NCBI RefSeq assembly: GCF_008360935.1
Contig: NZ_SRXO01000007.1
Location: forward strand, 1-64,000
Direction of reading: 5' to 3'
DNA length: 64,000 bases
Source: Siccirubricoccus phaeus
GTDB taxonomy: Bacteria > Pseudomonadota > Alphaproteobacteria > Acetobacterales > Acetobacteraceae
In this document: piece by piece, positions 59,662 to 64,000 of the stretch
How positions within the stretch are numbered: the first letter of the stretch is position 1
Layout: every line of letters starts with the position of its first letter
The notes under the pieces: generated by a model
Told to the model about the DNA's origin: nothing
Database searches by the model: none
Seen by the model: only the letters and a program-made list of their open reading frames with translations
Position numbers and translations under genes: made by a program

Positions 59662-59707
59662 GCTACCCGCTGCGTTCGTCGGAACTCCGGCGAACGCAGC
59701 GGGTAGC
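59662..59707. repeat. 17-bp perfect hairpin, related to 4362-4397
   Basis: GCTACCCGCTGCGTTCG (59662-59678) pairs perfectly with 59691-59707 around TCGGAACTCCGG; the loop itself can extend the pairing (TCGG/CCGG). It lies between convergent genes and may end both transcripts. The apex resembles TTCGCTGG-AAAT-CCAGCGAA at 4370-4389. Confidence 0.65.
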
Positions 59708-59808
59708 TCGCCGGAGCGTTTCCGCTGCATTGCGCGCGCGGCAGCGCCTCAGCCTGTGGTTTGTCGCGGTCTCCGCAGCATCCGGCGATTCGCCGGACCC
59801 GGAATGCC

Positions 59809-60777
59809 CTATTGCGGTTCGGTCCCGGCATTCCGCACCCGCTCGCCCCACAGCGCCAGTTGCTGCTCGAAATGGCGCGTGGTTTCGGCGCGGCCCAGGC
59901 GCAGCGGCGCCAGCCCGATGCGGGCCAGCTTCTCGGCCGTAGCCGGTTCGGCCAGCAGCGCATCCAGCGCTGCGCCGATCGGGGTCAGCAGCTCCGGCGG
60001 GGTCGCCGCCGGCGCCACCAGGCTGAACCAGACATTGGCGTCGAAGCCTGGCAGCGCGGTGGCGATGGGCGGAATCTCGGGGGCCAGGGGGAAGGGATGC
60101 GCCAGGGTCTGGGCCAGCAGGCGCACCCGCCCGGCCTCGCGCTGCGCCAGCGCCGGGCCGAAATCGGCCAGGTTGAAAGCGACACGGCCGGCCGCGACAT
60201 CGGCCAGCGCCTCGGCGCCGCCGCGATAGGGCACGCCGGTCAGCCGGATCCCGGCCATGCGGCCGATCATCATCGCCATGATGATCGAGCCCGCATTGCC
60301 GGTGGCGAAGGTCAGCCCCTCCGCCCGGCTGTGACCGAGGGCGAGGAAGCCAGCAAGGTCCCGCGCCGGCGAGTTCGGCCCGACCGCCAGCACATAGGGC
60401 TGCTCCGCCAGCATCCCGATGGGCGCGAAGTCGCGCAGCGGGTCGTAGGGCAGGCGGCGTACGGTATGCGGGTTGATGGCCGCGGCGCTGGTGCCGAGGA
60501 TGAGCAGCGTATAGCCGTCTGCCGCCGCCATGGCGCCGGCCTGGGCGCCGACCACGCCATTGCCGCCGGGGCGATTGTCCGCCACCACGGGCTGGCCGAT
60601 GCGCTGGCCCAGCGGCTCGGCCAGGAGGCGGGCCAGGATGTCGGTGCCGCTGCCGGCGGGGAAGGGCACGATCAGCCGCACCGGCCGTTCCGGCCAGGCC
60701 GCGCGGGCCGGGCGGCGGAGCAGCAGCAGGCCGGGCAGGGCCAGCGCCGCGCGACGTGGCAGGCGGGGTGGCGACAT
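59809..60777 (-). CDS. Bug-family periplasmic receptor 5
   Basis: A 322-residue substrate-binding protein. Leader 'MSPPRLPRRAALALPGLLLL' with a Tat-like RR, cleaved near residue 26. Mature start 'AWPERPVRLIVPFPAGSGTD' and 'RPGGNGVVGAQAGAMAAADG'. It ends 'ERVRNAGTEPQ'. An alternative GTG start at 60795 overlaps the MmgE/PrpD stop in GTGA; ATG 60777 with GGGAGCC is preferred. It is the last gene of the minus-strand set from 64000. Confidence 0.9.
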   Translation of the reverse strand: MSPPRLPRRAALALPGLLLLRRPARAAWPERPVRLIVPFPAGSGTDILARLLAEPLGQRIGQPVVADNRPGGNGVVGAQAGAMAAADGYTLLILGTSAAAINPHTVRRLPYDPLRDFAPIGMLAEQPYVLAVGPNSPARDLAGFLALGHSRAEGLTFATGNAGSIIMAMMIGRMAGIRLTGVPYRGGAEALADVAAGRVAFNLADFGPALAQREAGRVRLLAQTLAHPFPLAPEIPPIATALPGFDANVWFSLVAPAATPPELLTPIGAALDALLAEPATAEKLARIGLAPLRLGRAETTRHFEQQLALWGERVRNAGTEPQ

Positions 60778-60791
60778 GGGGTGGCTCCCGT

Positions 60792-62192
60792 TCACGCCGC
60801 GGCCAAGGCGCGCAGGGTTTCGCGCACCGGCCGGCGGTCGATCGCCAGGATCGCCTCGCAGGCCCGGCTTGCCTGCGCCGGCGCCAGCGCCATGCCGGCG
60901 GCGGCCCGGAATTTCGCGGCGACGGCGGCCTGGTCGAGCCGCCGCTCGCCCGCCCCGCTATTGACCCGGACGTGCTGGCGGAGCCGCCGGCCGTCGGTGA
61001 GCTCCACCTCGACCCCGCCGGAGAAATAGGCGGGGAAGGCGGTGTCGGGATCGGCGGCGCAGGTGGTGCGGCCGGCCAGCGCCAGGATGCGCGGATCGAC
61101 CAGCGCTTCCGGCAGCAGCTCCGCCAGGCCGAAATAGCCGCGGACCAGGCAGGTGGCGATGACGAAGGGGGCGCTGAATTTGGCGGCGTAGTCGGTCTGT
61201 GGCCGCAGCTTGTCGGCGGCGGGCTCGGCGACGATGGGCAGGGTGGGCCCGGGCAGCAATACCCGCACCGCAGCGATGGCCGCCAGGTCGGGGATCGCCG
61301 CCCGCAGGGCAATGGCGGCGTCCGCCGCGCCGTGGATGAAGTGGCAGACGGGGTAGGGCTTGATGGCGGTCTCGGCCAGCTCCCAGCGCGTGCCGAGGTC
61401 GGCGGCGAGGCAGCCGATATCGGCCTCGGCAGCATGCGCCTGAAGATGCGTCTCGAACAGCCCGAATTTGCCCTCATAGGGCCGGCTGGGGCCGATGAAG
61501 CCGGGCCGGGCCAGATAGGCCGCCGTGATGCCGGCCACCGCGCCCCAGCCAGGGTGGAAGCGCTTCGTCCAGGCGCCCTCTTCCAGGAAAAGCTGCAACC
61601 CGGCGGCGGAGCTGGAGGCGATGCCCTGGGCGGACAGGATCTGCTCCGCCGAGAGGCCGAGCAGCCGGCCCGCCACCACGGCGGAGCTGAAATGCGAGAC
61701 GATGCCGGTGGCGTGGAAGCCGGCATGGTGGAAGCCGGCCTTCACCGCCGCGCCGATGCGGATCGCCACCTCCATCCCGGCGGCATAGGCGGCGAGCAGC
61801 TCGCTGCCATGCGCGTCCAGCGCCTCGGCCAGCGACAGGGCGGCCGGCAGGCAGGCGGCGGTGGCGTGGACGATGCTGGCCAGATGCGTGTCGTCGAAGT
61901 CCAGGCCGTGGATCAGGATGCCATTGGCCAGCGCGGCATCGCGCATCGGCAGCTTTTCCCGCCGCCCCAGCACGGTGCAATCCCCGGGGCCGCTCAGCGC
62001 CTGGATGCCGGCCAGCGCCGTTGCCGCAAAGGGATAGGCGTTGGAGGCGAGGCCGACGCCGAGCCCGTCCAGGATCTGCAGCCGCGCCCGCTCGCGCACC
62101 GCCGCCGGGATCGCGTCATGGGTCAACGCCGCGGCGAAAGCGGCGATTCGGCCGGCCGGCGTGGCCAGGGAGGCCGGGGGCATGGCGTTCAT
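60792..62192 (-). CDS. MmgE/PrpD-family protein 2
   Basis: A 466-residue member of the 2-methylcitrate dehydratase-like superfamily. 'QILDGLGVGLASNAYPFAAT' near residue 40, the active-site region 'GILIHGLDFDDTHLASIVHA' near 88, and 'AGFHATGIVSHFSSAVVAGR' are conserved. It is only distantly like MmgE/PrpD 1 (different active-site wording), so it is not a recent duplicate. ATG 62192 follows AGGAGACTCCC. It starts 10 bases after the Bug gene upstream. Confidence 0.87.
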   Translation of the reverse strand: MNAMPPASLATPAGRIAAFAAALTHDAIPAAVRERARLQILDGLGVGLASNAYPFAATALAGIQALSGPGDCTVLGRREKLPMRDAALANGILIHGLDFDDTHLASIVHATAACLPAALSLAEALDAHGSELLAAYAAGMEVAIRIGAAVKAGFHHAGFHATGIVSHFSSAVVAGRLLGLSAEQILSAQGIASSSAAGLQLFLEEGAWTKRFHPGWGAVAGITAAYLARPGFIGPSRPYEGKFGLFETHLQAHAAEADIGCLAADLGTRWELAETAIKPYPVCHFIHGAADAAIALRAAIPDLAAIAAVRVLLPGPTLPIVAEPAADKLRPQTDYAAKFSAPFVIATCLVRGYFGLAELLPEALVDPRILALAGRTTCAADPDTAFPAYFSGGVEVELTDGRRLRQHVRVNSGAGERRLDQAAVAAKFRAAAGMALAPAQASRACEAILAIDRRPVRETLRALAAA

Positions 62193-62202
62193 GGGAGTCT
62201 CC

Positions 62203-63174
62203 TCATTGCGGCTCGATCCCGGCGGCGCGCACGCGCTCGCCCCAGAGGGCGAGCTGCCGGTGCAGGAAATCGGCGAATTCCTCGGGGCCCATCTTCCGCG
62301 GCACATAGCCCTGGGTGGCCAGCCGCGCGGTCAGCCCTGGGTCGTCCAGCGCGGCGTCCAGCGCCGCCGAGGCGCGCCGCAGGATGGGCACCGGTGTGCC
62401 GGCCGGCGCCGCCAGCCCGTACCACACCGTGAGATCGTAGCCGGCGGCCACGGAAGCGACCGGCGGGATCTCCGGCGCCAGCGGGAAGGGCCGGGCGGTG
62501 GTGACGGCCAGCGCCCGTAATTTGCCGTCCCGCACCTGCGCCAGCCCATTGGCGAAATCGGTGAAGGTGGCGTCGATCCGGCCGGCGACCACATCGGTCA
62601 GCGCTTCCGGCCCGCCGCGATAGGGGATGGGCGAGACCTGCACGCCCGCCATCCGCGCCAGCATGCTGATGGCGATGAGCGAGGCCGAGTTCGGAAAGCT
62701 GTAGGTCACCTCGCCCGGCCGGCGGCGCGCCAGCTCCAGGAACGCCGCCAGGTCGCGGGCCGGCGAGGCAGCTGGCACCACCAGCACATAGGGCATTTCG
62801 GCGATGAAGCCGATGGGCGCGAAGTCGCGCAGCGGATCATAGGGCAGGCGCCGCAGCGTATGCGGGTTCACGCTGGCGTTGCTGGTGCTGTAGATCAGCA
62901 GCGAATAGCCGTCCGGCGCGGCGCGCGCCGCCGCTTCGGCGCCGATCACCCCATTGGCGCCGCCGCGATTGTCCACCACCACGCTCTGGCCAAGCGCGCG
63001 GGCCAAGGGCTCCGCCAGGCTGCGGGTGATGGTGTCGGTGGCGCTGCCGGCCGGGAAGGGCACGATGAGGCGCACCGGACGATCCGGCCAGGCAGCCCAC
63101 GCCCGGGCCGCCGGCAGGAGGGCCGGCGCGGCGAGCAGGGCGCGGCGCGCGACGGCAGCGGTGTGTCCCGGCAT
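62203..63174 (-). CDS. Bug-family periplasmic receptor 6
   Basis: A 323-residue substrate-binding protein. Leader 'AVARRALLAAPALLPAARAW' with cleavage near residue 27. Mature start 'AWPDRPVRLIVPFPAGSATD' and 'RGGANGVIGAEAAARAAPDG'. It ends 'ERVRAAGIEPQ'. It sits 10 bases before MmgE/PrpD 2 and 15 bases after the epimerase, in one operon. Three receptors with the same C-terminal signature lie within 10 kb. Confidence 0.9.
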   Translation of the reverse strand: MPGHTAAVARRALLAAPALLPAARAWAAWPDRPVRLIVPFPAGSATDTITRSLAEPLARALGQSVVVDNRGGANGVIGAEAAARAAPDGYSLLIYSTSNASVNPHTLRRLPYDPLRDFAPIGFIAEMPYVLVVPAASPARDLAAFLELARRRPGEVTYSFPNSASLIAISMLARMAGVQVSPIPYRGGPEALTDVVAGRIDATFTDFANGLAQVRDGKLRALAVTTARPFPLAPEIPPVASVAAGYDLTVWYGLAAPAGTPVPILRRASAALDAALDDPGLTARLATQGYVPRKMGPEEFADFLHRQLALWGERVRAAGIEPQ

Positions 63175-63189
63175 GCCTGTTCTCCGATG

Positions 63190-64000
63190 TCAGCCGCCGG
63201 AGGCTTCCCGCCAGCGGATGTAGCGACGGATGCCGTCTTCCAGCGTGACCTTCGGCACCCAGCCGATCTCCCGCTCCGCCTTGGCACGGCTGAAGCCGAG
63301 ATGGGTGCCGCCGGCGGAGCGGACCGCGCGACGGTCCTCGTGGTATTCGGGTTCGAGATGCGGGGCGTCGCAGGCCGCGAGCACCAGGTGCGCCACCTCG
63401 GTCAGCGAGGCGTCGCGGCCGGTGGCGAGGTTCATGACCAGGCCGCTGGCATCGCTGGCCATGGCGGCCAGACAACCCTGCGCCACATCGGTGACATGGA
63501 TGTAGTCATGCACTTCGCGGCCGTCGCCGGTGATGACCGGACGCTCCCCGCGCCGCACCGCCTCATAGGTGGCGGCGATGAAATTGGCGTTCACCGCCCG
63601 CCCGTGCTGCCGCTCGCCATAGACCGAGGCGAAGCGGAGCGCGTTGAACTGCACGCCGTATTTCTGCGCGTAGAGCCTGCCGAGCTGCTCGCCGAACAGC
63701 TTGCTGACGCCGTAGACGGCGGTGACCGGCTGCAGCCCGGTGACCACCGTGCCGGCATCCTCCGCCAGCGTCTCGGCCACTGCATTGCCATAGGCAGCGA
63801 CGGAGGAGGAGAAGACGACGCGCCGGCAGGACGCGATGCGCGCCGCTTCCAGGGTGTGCAGCACGCCGATGGTGTTGACCGCGACGCCTAGCGGCGGGTT
63901 TTCCGCCATCGGCAGGGTCAGGAAGCCGGCCAGCGCGAAGATCCCGTCGATGCCCTGGGCGGCATCGATCACCTCGTTCAGCCGCAGGATATCGCCGCGG
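63190..64000 (-). CDS. NAD-dependent epimerase/dehydratase, N-terminus beyond the window
   Basis: At least 270 residues of an extended SDR; the reading frame runs off the right edge ('GDILRLNEVIDAAQGIDG'), so the cofactor-binding N-terminus is not seen. 'CRRVVFSSSVAAYGNAVAET' supplies the Ser, 'VTAVYGVSKLFGEQLGRLYA' the Tyr-x-x-x-Lys, 'ALRFASVYGERQHGRAVN' and 'VHDYIHVTDVAQGCLAAMAS' complete the fold. It resembles nucleotide-sugar epimerases but a role on a small carboxylate derivative is possible in this context. Confidence 0.85.
   Translation of the reverse strand, partial: RGDILRLNEVIDAAQGIDGIFALAGFLTLPMAENPPLGVAVNTIGVLHTLEAARIASCRRVVFSSSVAAYGNAVAETLAEDAGTVVTGLQPVTAVYGVSKLFGEQLGRLYAQKYGVQFNALRFASVYGERQHGRAVNANFIAATYEAVRRGERPVITGDGREVHDYIHVTDVAQGCLAAMASDASGLVMNLATGRDASLTEVAHLVLAACDAPHLEPEYHEDRRAVRSAGGTHLGFSRAKAEREIGWVPKVTLEDGIRRYIRWREASGG

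Overview
The window looks like chromosome of a high-GC alphaproteobacterium, most likely Acetobacteraceae of the Roseomonas type. Four observations point there: very G+C-rich coding sequence, the order pcm-like / tolC / popZ (DUF2497) / valS, fliX divergent from flgI next to dksA, and an abundance of Bug-type (tripartite tricarboxylate) periplasmic receptors. The taxonomic call is inference; no rRNA gene is present.

Layout. 0.2-3.1 kb: a LysR regulator and an alkaline phosphatase with no visible signal peptide but a C-terminal DUF4214-like segment. 3.4-6.4 kb: a cold-shock protein, three tiny proteins (one DUF3606-like), a HlyIII-type membrane protein and an unrecognised 241-aa protein. 6.4-7.6 kb: decayed DNA with remains of a regulator and a flavoprotein. 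7.6-13.1 kb: a catabolic cluster (Bug receptor, GntR/UTRA regulator, TauD-type dioxygenase, second Bug receptor, GMC oxidoreductase). 13.1-14.5 kb: a broken tyrosine integrase beside tRNA-Asn, then tRNA-Cys. 14.8-22.6 kb: housekeeping core (pcm-like, tolC, popZ, valS, rlmE, ppx/gppA, tRNA-Gln). 22.9-26.4 kb: a phasin-like protein and a flagellar block (flgN-like, rod-binding FlgJ-like, flgI, divergent fliX, dksA). 26.7-28.5 kb: SDR plus Bug receptor. 28.7-33.8 kb: purine operon purC-purS-two tiny membrane proteins-purQ-purL-bolA-grxD. 34-41.4 kb: NRDE protein, SDR, purB, two tandem TerC proteins, a lipoprotein and a methyltransferase. 41.8-45.2 kb: PdeM phosphoesterase and an Lhr-like helicase. 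45-52.7 kb: small proteins, a luciferase-like oxidoreductase, SDR, then a DUF2267 / CBS / phosphoribosyltransferase group and a fused dihydroxyacetone kinase. 52.7-64 kb: a second catabolic island with a TcuA-like flavoprotein, two MmgE/PrpD proteins, three Bug receptors, a TauD-type dioxygenase, an FCD-type GntR regulator, an SDR and an epimerase cut by the window end.

Themes. The two catabolic islands look built to bind, oxidise and dehydrate small carboxylates. All six Bug receptors lack TctA/TctB membrane partners in the window. The purine operon and the housekeeping core are conserved and probably constitutive.

The most unusual non-coding feature is a family of roughly 100-bp two-hairpin repeats scattered between genes. 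Six copies and one fragment were found. Their ends begin TAGAGCG and in three cases supply the stop codon of the neighbouring gene. Several other hairpin and direct-repeat families are also present. I saw no CRISPR array, complete insertion sequence, intact prophage or recognisable defence system.
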